Shown here piece after piece: positions 1-8,628 of a stretch of 37,024 bases of DNA (positions are counted from its first letter, which is position 1; every line of letters starts with the position of its first letter). The position numbers and the translations under genes were made by a program. Origin of the DNA: CAVDRM01 sp963611355. Its GTDB lineage: Bacteria > Bacillota > Clostridia > Christensenellales > Aristaeellaceae. The stretch is taken from positions 1-37,024 of the forward strand of contig CAVDRM010000023.1 in NCBI GenBank assembly GCA_963611355.1, given 5' to 3'. The notes below the pieces were generated by a model. It made no database searches. It saw only the letters and a list, made by a program, of their open reading frames with translations, and had not been told where the DNA came from.

Positions 1-1688
1 ACGCCGAAATTCAGGCGGGCGCGGGCTACACCGTGAGCGAAGACAAGCACACGGCCACCATCGCTTCCATCGCCTCCGGCGATACCGTCTCCGTGAAGGC
101 AGAGCATACCGTCACCTCTGACGATATCCTGAAAGGCACGGTCAATAATGAGGCGACCGTGAGCTGGGAAGACACCGAAAAGACTGTGAAAGCCGATACG
201 GATAAAATTGACGACGTCGACACGACCCTGACCGTGACCAAGGAAACGACCAGCGAACCGAAGAACGGCGAGACCTATGCGCTGGGCGAGACCATCGAGT
301 ACGCCATCAAGGTGAAGAACGAAGGCAACGTGCCTTACTACAACGTGAAGGTGGACGATCCCCTGACCGGCCTGCAAGACATCATTCAAGAGCTTAAGGT
401 CGGCGAGGAGATAGAATACAAGACCGACTACACCGTCACCGAGGCGGACATCCTGGCGGGCAATGTGAAGAACACCGTCACCGCAAAGGGCGACGACATC
501 CCCGACCCGAAGGATCCGGAGAACCCGAAGACCCCCGAGGGCGAGGGCGAGGTTACGGACGAGACGGACGACGTTGACGTCACCCTGACCGTGACCAAGA
601 CTTCCGATTACGCCACGGAAGGCTGGAAGGTTCCGCTGGGTGGCACCATCACCTACACCATCAAGGTGAAGAACGAAGGCAACGTGCCTTACTACAACGT
701 GAAGGTGGACGATCCCCTGACCGGCCTGCAAGACATCATTCAAGAGCTTAAGGTCGGCGAGGAGATAGAATACAAGACCGACTACACCGTCACCGAGGCG
801 GACATCCTGGCGGGCAATGTGGAGAACACCGTCACCGCGAAGGGCGACGACATCCCCGACCCGAAGGATCCCGAGAAGCCGAAGACGCCCGAAGGCGAAG
901 CCGATGTTACGGACGAAACCGGAGGCTACAGCTATAAGGTGAAGTACTACCGGCAGATGCTGAAGGACAACGAGCTGTCCGACGAGTACGAGCTGATTGA
1001 CGCTGAAACCGAGACGTTCGACAACATCGGCTACGGCTGGACGCTCACCTACGATAAGAAGGACTTCGCGGGCTTCTGCTATGCGAAGACGATGAAGACC
1101 CTGACCAAGGACGGCGAGGAAATCGATTTCCACGATGGCGACACGATGCCCGCCAACGACGATCTGGAGATCCATGTGTACTATGTGCGCCGCACAGATC
1201 TCAAGTACACCATCGAGTATCGTCTGAACAGCGCGAAGGGCAAGATTCTCTCCGAGACCAAGGTCGTTGAGAACTGCGTCTACGGCAAAACGTACATCGA
1301 AACGCCGGTTGACCTGCTGCCCGAATACATCTGCGACCTGAAAGAATTTGAGATGCTCGTGACGGCTGACGACAGCCTGAACCGCTATGTGTTCATCTAC
1401 GCGGAGCGCAGAATCTACACCGTGGAATACTACTACGAAGGCGTTCTGGATACGACAAAGACGGAATACTTCTGGGCACGCCTGGGCACGGTCATCACGA
1501 ACTACACGCCCAAGTCCGAAGGCGGCTACCGTCTCGACCATGTGGAGAACTGCCCGCTGATGGTGGTCATGGACGGCACGCTGAATGTCATCCGCGTCTA
1601 CTACACCAAGACCCCCGAAATCATCATCCCGGATGTCCCGATCGGCAGCGGGCCCATCAGCCTGAACGTCGGCGACTGCTTCGAGTAA
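1..1688 (+). CDS. Surface/adhesin-like repeat protein, 5' end outside window
   Basis: The frame is open from the first bases, so the gene starts upstream of the window; at least 561 codons are present. Two to three repeats of a DUF11/DUF7507-like beta-sandwich are visible (conserved phrases such as KVKNEGNVPYYNVKVDDPLT and YTVTEADILAGNV), followed by modules resembling MucBP or InlB-type B-repeats (YTIEYRLNSAKG, YTVEYYYEG, IRVYYTK). Such repeats usually form stalks of secreted or wall-bound adhesins. The C-terminus ends in DCFE with no LPXTG motif, transmembrane segment or positive tail, so sortase anchoring is not supported here. The composition is acidic and threonine-rich. Extracellular location is inferred from the repeats, because the signal peptide would lie outside the window. 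Function beyond a structural surface role cannot be stated. Confidence 0.8.
   Translation, partial: AEIQAGAGYTVSEDKHTATIASIASGDTVSVKAEHTVTSDDILKGTVNNEATVSWEDTEKTVKADTDKIDDVDTTLTVTKETTSEPKNGETYALGETIEYAIKVKNEGNVPYYNVKVDDPLTGLQDIIQELKVGEEIEYKTDYTVTEADILAGNVKNTVTAKGDDIPDPKDPENPKTPEGEGEVTDETDDVDVTLTVTKTSDYATEGWKVPLGGTITYTIKVKNEGNVPYYNVKVDDPLTGLQDIIQELKVGEEIEYKTDYTVTEADILAGNVENTVTAKGDDIPDPKDPEKPKTPEGEADVTDETGGYSYKVKYYRQMLKDNELSDEYELIDAETETFDNIGYGWTLTYDKKDFAGFCYAKTMKTLTKDGEEIDFHDGDTMPANDDLEIHVYYVRRTDLKYTIEYRLNSAKGKILSETKVVENCVYGKTYIETPVDLLPEYICDLKEFEMLVTADDSLNRYVFIYAERRIYTVEYYYEGVLDTTKTEYFWARLGTVITNYTPKSEGGYRLDHVENCPLMVVMDGTLNVIRVYYTKTPEIIIPDVPIGSGPISLNVGDCFE
304..884 (+). repeat. Tandem near-identical repeat inside the surface protein gene
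   Basis: Two copies at a 354-base offset (304-530 and 658-884). The first 164 bases (304-467 versus 658-821) are identical by eye; the first difference is A to G at 468/822, changing Lys to Glu. The identity at silent positions points to recent duplication or gene conversion of the stalk module. Confidence 0.9.
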
Positions 1689-1710
1689 CAACCTAAAGCA
1701 TCAATCGTTC

Positions 1711-1746
1711 TGCCTGACCGACCCCGTCAAACGGGTCGGTCGGGCA
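1711..1746 (+). terminator. Hairpin after surface protein gene
   Basis: A 14-pair inverted repeat (1711-1724 with 1733-1746, one G-T pair, 8-base loop) lies 22 bases after the stop codon. No T run follows, so it may terminate weakly or protect the mRNA 3' end. Confidence 0.5.
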
Positions 1747-1770
1747 AGAGTGGAATAAGGAGGAATGCAC

Positions 1771-3702
1771 ATGAAACGCCTGCTTGCTCTGATTCTGAGC
1801 CTGATGCTGCTGTTGTCGGGCAGCGCCCTTGCGCAGGATACGGACGCATCCCAGAAGGACTCGCTGGTCGTAGGCTCACTGACTCAGATGAGCGGTGACT
1901 TTTTCTGCGGTCTGTGGAGCAACAACACAGCCGATATGGACGTGCGCACCCTGCTGCATGACGCGGCGACCGTGGCATGGACATCCGGCGGGCAATATGC
2001 CGTGAACGACAACATTGTCCTGCATGCCGAGGCGCAGGACGCCGCGAACGGCGACAGAACCTATACCTTCAAAATCCGCAGCGATATGCAGTACAGCGAC
2101 GGCAGCAAAATCACCGCGAAGGACTATGTCTTTTCCGTGCTGCTGCTCTCATCGCCGGAGCTGCTTTCACTGAGCGCTTCCAACAAGCAGTTCTCTCATC
2201 TGGTTGGCTGGGAAGCCTATGCCGGAAAAGAGGGCACGGACGGGCAGGCCTTCAGCGGCGTCCGCCTGCTGAGCGATGATTCCTTCTCGCTGACCGTCAG
2301 CGCGGACTATCTGCCCTACTTCTATGAGATGGCGCTGGTGAACGTCACGCCCTATCCGATGAGCGTGATTGCGCCCGGCTGCGATGTCAGGGACGACGGC
2401 CAGGGCGCGTACATCAGCGGCGCGTTCACGGCGGAGCTGCTTTCGGGCACCCTGCTGGACGAGGCGACCGGCTATGTGTCCCATCCGAGCGTGACCAGCG
2501 GCGCATATAAGCTGGTCAGCTATGAAAACGATGTGGCCAAGTTTGAAATCAACCCCTGCTATATGGGCAACTTTGAGGGGCAGAAGCCCTCAATTCGCTA
2601 TTTGGAATTCCGCGCCGTCAAGAACGATGAGCTGCTTGCCCAGCTGGAAAGCGGCGAAATCGACATCGCCAACAAGGTGTCCAGCGGCGCCGTCATTCAA
2701 AACGGTCTGACCCTGTACCAAAACGCCGAGCTTGCCATCAGCTACTACCTGCGCGCCGGCTTCAGCTTCATCGCCTTTGCCTGTGAGCAGGGCCGTACCG
2801 CCTCGGAATATCTCCGCAAGGCCGTTGCCCTGAGCATGGACTCCCGCGCCCTGTGCGATGAATTCCTGCTGGGCTACGGCCAGCCCGTCTACGGCTACTA
2901 CGGCTACGGCCAGTGGATGGCTTCCGAGCAGGTGGAGGCGCTGGAAGCGCTGAACATCTACGAAAAGGACATCAACGCGGCGCGTGACTATCTGGTGCGC
3001 GATGGCTGGGTCTATGACGAAGAGCGCATGGCGTATGACGCCGAAAATGACACGCAGCGCTACCGCGCCGTGAATTTGAACGGCGACCCGCTTCTGACCG
3101 AGGAGGAGGCCGTGAGCGTCAGCCGCGGCGACCCGATTGCGGAAACGAACGAGGCGTACACCATGGAGGCGCTGACCCTCTCGATGGCCATCCCGCAGGA
3201 CAACGTTGCCGCGAAGTCCGTGGTCAGCCAGCTTGAGGAGAGCTTTAAGGAGCTTGGCATCACGCTCACCGTGACCGAGCTGCCGATGGCCGAGCTGCTT
3301 CAGCATTACTACCGCCAGACCGACCGCACCTACGATATGTTCTTCCTGGCCAGCAATTTCAGCTACATCTTTGACCCGTACTACACCTACAGCACGGACG
3401 ACGTCTATCAGGGCACGTTCAATACGTCCGGTCTCAAGGACGAAAAGCTGATGGAGCTGGCGGACGAAATGCGCCGTGTGGATTCGGAGGACACCGAGGG
3501 CTATAAGGCCAAGTGGCTGGAATTCCAGACCTACTGGGCCGAGAAGCTGCCGATGGTGCCGCTGTACTCCAACATTTACTTTGATTTCTACCGCCCCGAC
3601 CTGTATAACTATCAGGCCAGCGCGTACGCCTCCTGGGCGGCCGCCGTCATCTACGCGACCTTCGAAGCGCCTGTTGAGGAAGCAGCGGAAACAACCCCGT
3701 GA
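1771..3702 (+). CDS. Extracellular solute-binding protein, family 5 (peptide/nickel type)
   Basis: Predicted SBP_bac_5 (OppA/DppA-like) binding protein of 643 residues. It has a Sec signal (MKRLLALILSLMLLLSGSALA) with an AxA cleavage site, and the family-typical phrases DGSKITAKDYVFS near residue 110 and DEKLMELADEMRR near the C-terminus. There is no lipobox cysteine, unusual for a Gram-positive binding protein that must stay at the membrane; it may be released or held by another partner. The start at 1771 is preferred over the ATG at 1765, because AGGAGG (1759-1764) directly abuts 1765 but lies about 6 bases before 1771. No permease or ATPase genes are adjacent, so the transporter partner and substrate are unknown. 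A clear terminator follows. Confidence 0.85.
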   Translation: MKRLLALILSLMLLLSGSALAQDTDASQKDSLVVGSLTQMSGDFFCGLWSNNTADMDVRTLLHDAATVAWTSGGQYAVNDNIVLHAEAQDAANGDRTYTFKIRSDMQYSDGSKITAKDYVFSVLLLSSPELLSLSASNKQFSHLVGWEAYAGKEGTDGQAFSGVRLLSDDSFSLTVSADYLPYFYEMALVNVTPYPMSVIAPGCDVRDDGQGAYISGAFTAELLSGTLLDEATGYVSHPSVTSGAYKLVSYENDVAKFEINPCYMGNFEGQKPSIRYLEFRAVKNDELLAQLESGEIDIANKVSSGAVIQNGLTLYQNAELAISYYLRAGFSFIAFACEQGRTASEYLRKAVALSMDSRALCDEFLLGYGQPVYGYYGYGQWMASEQVEALEALNIYEKDINAARDYLVRDGWVYDEERMAYDAENDTQRYRAVNLNGDPLLTEEEAVSVSRGDPIAETNEAYTMEALTLSMAIPQDNVAAKSVVSQLEESFKELGITLTVTELPMAELLQHYYRQTDRTYDMFFLASNFSYIFDPYYTYSTDDVYQGTFNTSGLKDEKLMELADEMRRVDSEDTEGYKAKWLEFQTYWAEKLPMVPLYSNIYFDFYRPDLYNYQASAYASWAAAVIYATFEAPVEEAAETTP

Positions 3703-3727
3703 TTTTACCCTGTTATCGGTTTGTTCA

Positions 3728-3759
3728 AAGCCGTTCCCGCCTTTGCGGGAGCGGCTTTT
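3728..3759 (+). terminator. Rho-independent terminator of the solute-binding protein gene
   Basis: Stem of 13 pairs (3728-3740 with 3745-3757, one G-T pair), 4-base loop, followed by TTTT. It begins 26 bases after the stop codon. Confidence 0.85.
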
Positions 3760-3796
3760 CGTATGCAAAAATCGGCATAGGGCGCGAAAATATGCC

Positions 3797-3825
3797 AAAA
3801 AAAGAAGCCGGCAAGCACCGGCTTC
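3797..3825 (-). terminator. Minus-strand terminator hairpin, copy 1
   Basis: Read on the minus strand, an 8-pair stem (3825-3818 with 3811-3804, 6-base loop) is followed directly by a run of seven T (3803-3797). It lies downstream of the YugP-like gene ending at 3911 and probably ends that transcript. Confidence 0.7.
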
Positions 3826-3869
3826 AGGCTGTCAAAAAAAGTCCGCAGACATTCATGGGGACACACAGA

Positions 3870-3891
3870 GAAGCCGGCAAGCACCGGCTTC
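3870..3891. repeat. Second identical copy of the terminator hairpin
   Basis: The same 22-base sequence as 3804-3825, repeated 66 bases away in the same orientation. This copy lacks the adjacent T run, though a run of T on the minus strand lies further on at about 3834-3841. It is probably a duplicated terminator stem between convergent genes. Confidence 0.75.
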
Positions 3892-3910
3892 TGATGAATC
3901 CCTGCATTGT

Positions 3911-4702
3911 TTATTTGTTCCCCGTCATTTCCAGACCAGAGCCGGAGAAGATGGCGATGCCATCAATGACAAGGTGCACAAATTCAAGCAAGGACAGGAC
4001 GACGTCGTTGATGTACTGGATGCTGTACAGCCGAAAGAGCTTTTGAAGCTGAGGCTTTTCGTCCTCCGTCAGCATCCCGCTCTCCGAGAGAAGGGAACAG
4101 GCGCGATGCTGCGCCTTCTTTTCCGTTTTCAGGGTGGTCAAGGACAGCGCAAAGGAGAACAGGTACACAAGCAGGGCGAGGCTCCAAAGCGCCAGGGTAA
4201 GATAGCCGCTTGCGCCCGCCAGCAGATAATCCGTCACCATGCCGAGAACAATCAGCGGCAGGAAGAGGAGCGGCCCCAGGGTGATGAAGGGTGAAACGCG
4301 GTTGCGGAGCCGCATATCCGGGTCGTTTTCCCTGTCCAGAACCGCCAGCGCGACCTTTTCGCCGCTCATCGCCAGCGCCGCAAGGCTTTTCCGCCCGACG
4401 GACAGGCGGCGCAGCCGCACGGTTTTAAAATAGTGGCTGTAGCTGTTGCCGAAAATCAGCGAGGAGGTGATTTTGACATCGACATCGTGCAGACCGTTTG
4501 CGTCCAGCAGCCGCCGCGCAGCGGTTTCGCCGGTGATGCGGGCGCTGTTTTCCTGCCGCGTATAGCGAATATACGAAAGGCTGAGCAGCGCGCTGATGAT
4601 GAGAGCGGCCAGCGCGACAAGTATAATCATCGCACCGACGGCCATGAGCGCCGTCTGCACAGAGGGATTCATATGTTCCAATATGACTGAAAATTCCTCC
4701 AT
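3911..4702 (-). CDS. YugP-like (Zn_peptidase_2 family) membrane protein lacking the zinc-binding motif
   Basis: 263 residues. The layout matches YugP-type membrane proteins: an N-terminal membrane segment (about residues 18-45), then ARRLLDANGLHDVDVKI, matching the family phrase around ARxxLdxnGl.dV, then a stretch SLAALAMSGEKVALAVL, then MRLRN, two further membrane segments, and a C-terminal helix ending near ALSLTTLKTEKKAQHRACSLL and LTEDEKPQLQKLFRL. In the active family the stretch carries HEVGH; here the aligned residues are GEKVA, so both histidines are lost and only the Glu remains. The protein is therefore predicted not to bind catalytic zinc. Start chosen for the GAGGTGAG ribosome binding site 5 bases upstream. 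A non-proteolytic role is inferred; none is known to me. Confidence 0.7.
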   Translation of the reverse strand: MEEFSVILEHMNPSVQTALMAVGAMIILVALAALIISALLSLSYIRYTRQENSARITGETAARRLLDANGLHDVDVKITSSLIFGNSYSHYFKTVRLRRLSVGRKSLAALAMSGEKVALAVLDRENDPDMRLRNRVSPFITLGPLLFLPLIVLGMVTDYLLAGASGYLTLALWSLALLVYLFSFALSLTTLKTEKKAQHRACSLLSESGMLTEDEKPQLQKLFRLYSIQYINDVVLSLLEFVHLVIDGIAIFSGSGLEMTGNK

Positions 4703-4788
4703 TGTCTCACCTCATCGGAGTCTGTTCATTGAGGAAAATCGTCTGAGCGAAGCCTTTTGTTAAACATAAACTTATAGCTTCTATAGAT

Positions 4789-4820
4789 ATTATACTATTT
4801 TTATGTAACCAAAGCGTAAC
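4789..4820 (-). promoter_or_regulatory. Probable promoter of the YugP-like gene
   Basis: A perfect TATAAT on the minus strand (4794-4789) sits in an AT-rich pocket about 90 bases upstream of the start codon. The best -35 candidates (TTACGC with a 19-base spacer, or TTGGTT with 12) are poor, so only the -10 is convincing. Confidence 0.45.
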
Positions 4821-4851
4821 TAAAATAGGCCGTCCGGCAAATGGGACGACC
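4820..4851 (-). terminator. Probable terminator of the DUF218 gene
   Basis: On the minus strand an 8-pair stem (4851-4844 with 4835-4828, one G-T pair, 8-base loop) is followed by TATTTTAG. It lies 40 bases after the stop of the gene at 4891-6111. Confidence 0.5.
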
Positions 4852-4890
4852 CGTTGAATGCATGTTTTGACGGCGGCGCGGAAGAGCGCG

Positions 4891-6111
4891 TTACGCCCAG
4901 ATTGCGAGAAGTGAATAGAACACAATGAGTCCGCCCACAATAAGTGCCTGTTTTCCCCTGTGCTCGGTCAGCAGGCCGACGAACTCCCGAACAAGCGCGT
5001 TCGGCCAGAAGTACCATTTGGCCTTCGCGCCCATGCCCACAGCCCGCATTTTGACGCGCCGCGCATACAGCCCGCTGCGGAACACATGGTAATTCGTCGT
5101 CGCAAAGGCGATGTTGGCATGGGGGTTGATGCTATCGATCACCGCCTTGGAAAACCTCATGTTTTCAAACGTGTTCGTCGATTGATTTTCCTCTAAAATC
5201 CGGCTTTCCGGTATCCCCTTGCTCAGCAGGTAACGCTTCATGGCCGCGCTTTCGGAGATGACCTCGTCAGAGCCCTGCCCGCCTGAGGTGACAAAGATGA
5301 GGTCTTTTCCCGTTTTTGCCAGCTGTTCGTTCCGAAACGCGACGGCTCTGTCGATTCTGTCCCGCAAAAGCGGCGTCGGCGTGCCGTCCTTGCGGATGGC
5401 GCAGCCGAGGATGATGACAAAATCCTGCACGGGCTCCGGCTGATAGCGGGATGTAATCGCATTGGCAATCATGATGCCAATCACCATGCATTCAAAATAC
5501 AGATATACCGCCGCAAAGACGTTGGTCAGCAAATCGTGCATTCGGACATATAGCTCGCTGCCGGATACAGCGCTGTCGGCGAAAAACAGGAAAAGCTCAC
5601 CGCCGACCAGCAGGAAGGCGAGGATAAAGCCCAGCACGTTGACAAAGCGCAGCCCTTCATGCCGAATCAGGGAAAGGTTGGAGGCGCACAGCGCGGCGGA
5701 AAGCGCCAGGATAAATGGGGACGAGAGCAGCATATAGGTTTTGGCCGAGGCGGACAGGAGCCATGTAATCTGTGCAAAGTTCTGCCCGAGAAAGAGGGGT
5801 GGGTCAGCCGCAAGGCGCACGGTCAGCACGATGTGGGTGATAAGCACCGACAGCAGAAAAAACGAAAATCCGCAATAGTATATCGTGTTGTACGAATAGG
5901 GATTATATTCAATCTGCGCAAAAAACGCCCGCACGAGCAGGACGATGGCCGCCAGAAAAAAGGCGTCCAGCAGGATGCATATCGCAATCGCGTGCGCCTC
6001 CGCGCCCGCAGCCGCAAGCAGGGCGGCCGCCGCCGCCGTTGCAGCCGCCAGCACCGCAATATTCCGAACCTTCGGCTTTTTATCCCGCGTGTTAAATTTT
6101 ATCGTATACAT
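4891..6111 (-). CDS. DUF218 (YdcF/SanA/ElyC-like) protein with multi-spanning membrane N-terminus
   Basis: 406 residues. About seven hydrophobic segments fill residues 1-225, then a DUF218 domain (about 225-375) with the family signatures VIILGCAIRKDGTPTPLLRDRID, FVTSGGQGSDE, ESAAMKRYLLSKGIPESRILEE and STNTFENMRFS, and a final C-terminal membrane helix. DUF218 proteins have been linked to cell-envelope processes such as enterobacterial common antigen and vancomycin barrier function; the substrate in Gram-positives is not established. The start at 6111 was chosen because a purine-rich GGAAGGGGACGGAG precedes it and the longer open frame upstream reads through a terminator. It lies just downstream of that terminator, so it is probably transcribed from its own promoter, which I could not locate. 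Confidence 0.8.
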   Translation of the reverse strand: MYTIKFNTRDKKPKVRNIAVLAAATAAAAALLAAAGAEAHAIAICILLDAFFLAAIVLLVRAFFAQIEYNPYSYNTIYYCGFSFFLLSVLITHIVLTVRLAADPPLFLGQNFAQITWLLSASAKTYMLLSSPFILALSAALCASNLSLIRHEGLRFVNVLGFILAFLLVGGELFLFFADSAVSGSELYVRMHDLLTNVFAAVYLYFECMVIGIMIANAITSRYQPEPVQDFVIILGCAIRKDGTPTPLLRDRIDRAVAFRNEQLAKTGKDLIFVTSGGQGSDEVISESAAMKRYLLSKGIPESRILEENQSTNTFENMRFSKAVIDSINPHANIAFATTNYHVFRSGLYARRVKMRAVGMGAKAKWYFWPNALVREFVGLLTEHRGKQALIVGGLIVFYSLLAIWA

Positions 6112-6220
6112 TCTCCGTCCCCTTCCGCACGTTTCTGACAGCGCGATTTTTTTCCCGCACGGACTGATTGCCCGCACGGGACAAAGATGACACCCGACGC
6201 AGCGTTTCTCGTATACAGCC

Positions 6221-6263
6221 AAAAAGAGGGACTTTCCCCGAAAGGAAAGCGCCCTCCTCTTTT
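6221..6263 (-). terminator. Rho-independent terminator of the secreted-protein operon
   Basis: On the minus strand, AAAGAGG-type arms pair with CCTCTTT and an inner CTTTCC/GGAAAG pair closes a short loop, ending in CCTCTTTTT. It starts 13 bases after the protease stop codon. Confidence 0.75.
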
Positions 6264-6275
6264 GTGCGGTTTCGC

Positions 6276-8579
6276 TCAGTCCTGCTCCACGATGGCATAG
6301 CCACAGTCTTCGCACACCCGCGCATGCGCACCGTTGTAAGCAACGGGCTCGGACAGGCTGTGCAGGCTTTCGAGCTGCTCGGTGGGCGAAGCGTACAGCT
6401 TAATGTTCAGGTTGTCATAGGACAGATAGTAGGAGGCAGTGCCTTCCTGCTGAAGATCCTTGAGCACATCCGTCCAGTCGACCCAAGCGCCGTCCATGTA
6501 CAGCAGGCTTTCGCCCGGATTGACGCGGCTTTCAAACCAGCCCTGCGCCTTCTGCGTATCGCTCAGCGCAAAGGCATTCCACGTTTCCACAAACGCCTGA
6601 TTCGCGCTGCAGGTATAGGGGATGGTGTAGTAGAAGTCGTTGTCGTTCGTCACACGCTGCAGCTGCACCACGCTGATCCTGGCGCCGGCGGGCACCTTGT
6701 AGCCCTGATGCAGCTCCAGGCGATGATATCCGGCATACACATACGTGTCCGTCCGCGTGTCCAGCAGGATGCCGTCCACGGGGCTCTTTGCATCCTCGTT
6801 GAGCAGATAAACGCCCAAGGTGATTTGGGTCATGCTCTCGGCAGACAGCACGCCCACGTCGGTCAGCACGCTGTCCTCCGCCACGGTGAACACGTTCACC
6901 ATCGGAATGCGCTCCGAAAGCTGCACGGAATTGACGTAACCGGCGGGCATAAAGTCATAGGCGAGCACCTTTTCATCAACGCCCGCTTCCAGCGCCGTCT
7001 TGACCTCATATTCATAGCTTTCAGGGCCGCAGATGGTCTGGTCGTAATAGGAAAGGTAGAAATAGCCGTCGTTGCCGTAGGTTTGCCCCCAGCTGTTGCG
7101 CACAATCCACGCGCCGTCGGCGGGCGGACGGTGGTCAGCCGGGAAATTGTCGGCGGAGTAATTGTCGTCCCAGCCCACAATGGTCACGGCATGGTTCGCG
7201 CTCGCATACACATCATCGGTGTACTGGGCATAATTTGTGGTGTCGATGTAGACCTTGGCATCGGCTTCCTCGGACAGGCGGAACCTCTCGGTGTACGCAT
7301 CGTAATCAACACCCAGCTTTTCGGCCATCGCACGGGCTTCGGCCTCCTGCTGCTGCTTTTCTTCCTCGGTAGGCTCTGTCTTGCCGCCGGAAAGCGCGGC
7401 AAAGAACGCCGCAATATCTTCATCGTTCATTTCGTCGCTGCCGCTTTGCGCTTCGGTTTCCGGAGTCGGTTCGGGCGCGGGCTCTGTGCTTTCGGCAGCG
7501 TCTTCCGCTTTGATGTCTTCCACAGACGGGGCATCCGTCTCGCCGCCATAAGCCGCATAGATGATGAAAATCAGTTTCAGCAGATGCTCGGCCTCTTCCG
7601 GTGACGGAGCGTCTTCATCCGAAAGACCTTCGGGATTCGTCAGCACCTTCAGCAGCAGGGCTATCTCCTCATCGCTCACCGTTTCACCGGCGCTTTCAAA
7701 CACGGTCTTGAGCTGGTCATAGAACATCTGCGCTTCCGCTTCGGGATCCATGGACTGGTCGGCATGATAAGCAATGGTCACGGCGCGTCCGAGGAGCAGC
7801 TCGTCCTTGATGGCAGCCGTCCCCCACTCGTTGTAGACATACTTGCCGTCCGCGTCGAGCGTGGCGGGGGAAGGCAGGATGCGGCTGTTGACCAGCCGGT
7901 AGTTGGAACCGAAGCGGTCCGATTCCGCCAGCGACCAGTCCGCTGCGGTGGAGCTTGTGCCGTCCGCCGCCTGATAGGGAAATTCCGTTTCGGTGCGGGG
8001 ACCTTCGTTCAGGGCGAACAGGGTGGCGGCAAACATCATGAAGCCGCCGGCGTTGTAGCGCCCGGCCGTGGAATCATCCAGCGGATAGAAGCCCTCGCCA
8101 GCCTGAGAAACCAGCTGCGGGAAGATATAATCCTTGCCCTCTTCGACTTCCGGCAGGTGGGAGGAAGCGAACCATGCAAGATGCTTTTCCGACAAATCCA
8201 GCGGAGAAAGGAAGCTTTCCGCATACTCGCTGGCCGTCAGGTTCAAGGCCTTCAGAATAGCCGTTTCGCTGGCTGCGATGGAGGCAAAGCCCCAGCAGGT
8301 TCCCCACATGCCCTGATTGCGAACGGGCGAAATCAGGTCATGCTCCCGCATGTCGTACTTTTCGGGGGTGGCCGTATAGAAGGCGCTCCAGTCTGTACCA
8401 TCGTTATGGTACATATTGATGTCTTCGTCGTTCGTTTGCACAATGCGCAGGGCATTGACCTTCAGGGCTTCCTCCAGCGTTTCCCTCTCCGTGGCTGACT
8501 CTGCCAGCACGGGGGCGCTGCTCAAAATCATGAGCAGCGCCAGCAACGCGGCCGGAAACCTGCGTTTCCATTGTCTCAT
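6276..8579 (-). CDS. Secreted papain-family (C1) cysteine protease with large acidic insertion
   Basis: 767 residues with a Sec signal (residues 1-26, ending SSAPVLA). The papain core is recognisable: DMREHDLISPVRNQG with oxyanion Gln89, WGTCWGFAS with nucleophile Cys95, NHAVTIVGWDDNY with His463, and IVRNSWGQTYGNDGYFYLSY with Asn495. All catalytic residues are present. Between AVTIAYHAD (about 275) and the histidine motif lies an acidic Ala/Glu/Pro-rich insertion of roughly 165 residues not expected in the fold. Residues 540-735 resemble the lectin-like domain that follows papain domains in clostridial extracellular proteases. The C-terminus carries a small Cys-x-x-Cys module (ARVCEDCGYAIVE). 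A ribosome binding site AGGGGA lies 7 bases upstream. It is probably the last gene of an operon with the two exported proteins upstream. Substrate unknown. Confidence 0.85.
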   Translation of the reverse strand: MRQWKRRFPAALLALLMILSSAPVLAESATERETLEEALKVNALRIVQTNDEDINMYHNDGTDWSAFYTATPEKYDMREHDLISPVRNQGMWGTCWGFASIAASETAILKALNLTASEYAESFLSPLDLSEKHLAWFASSHLPEVEEGKDYIFPQLVSQAGEGFYPLDDSTAGRYNAGGFMMFAATLFALNEGPRTETEFPYQAADGTSSTAADWSLAESDRFGSNYRLVNSRILPSPATLDADGKYVYNEWGTAAIKDELLLGRAVTIAYHADQSMDPEAEAQMFYDQLKTVFESAGETVSDEEIALLLKVLTNPEGLSDEDAPSPEEAEHLLKLIFIIYAAYGGETDAPSVEDIKAEDAAESTEPAPEPTPETEAQSGSDEMNDEDIAAFFAALSGGKTEPTEEEKQQQEAEARAMAEKLGVDYDAYTERFRLSEEADAKVYIDTTNYAQYTDDVYASANHAVTIVGWDDNYSADNFPADHRPPADGAWIVRNSWGQTYGNDGYFYLSYYDQTICGPESYEYEVKTALEAGVDEKVLAYDFMPAGYVNSVQLSERIPMVNVFTVAEDSVLTDVGVLSAESMTQITLGVYLLNEDAKSPVDGILLDTRTDTYVYAGYHRLELHQGYKVPAGARISVVQLQRVTNDNDFYYTIPYTCSANQAFVETWNAFALSDTQKAQGWFESRVNPGESLLYMDGAWVDWTDVLKDLQQEGTASYYLSYDNLNIKLYASPTEQLESLHSLSEPVAYNGAHARVCEDCGYAIVEQD

Positions 8580-8628
8580 CGCTTTTCCCCTGTCTTTTTA
8601 TGTTCGGTTTACTTTACTTGAAACGGCG

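Noticed and set aside
6168..7604. Long open frame on the plus strand opposite the papain-family protease
   Set aside because: It has no ribosome binding site, is His/Arg/Val/Gly-rich in the way of antisense frames in GC-rich DNA, and overlaps a well-supported gene.
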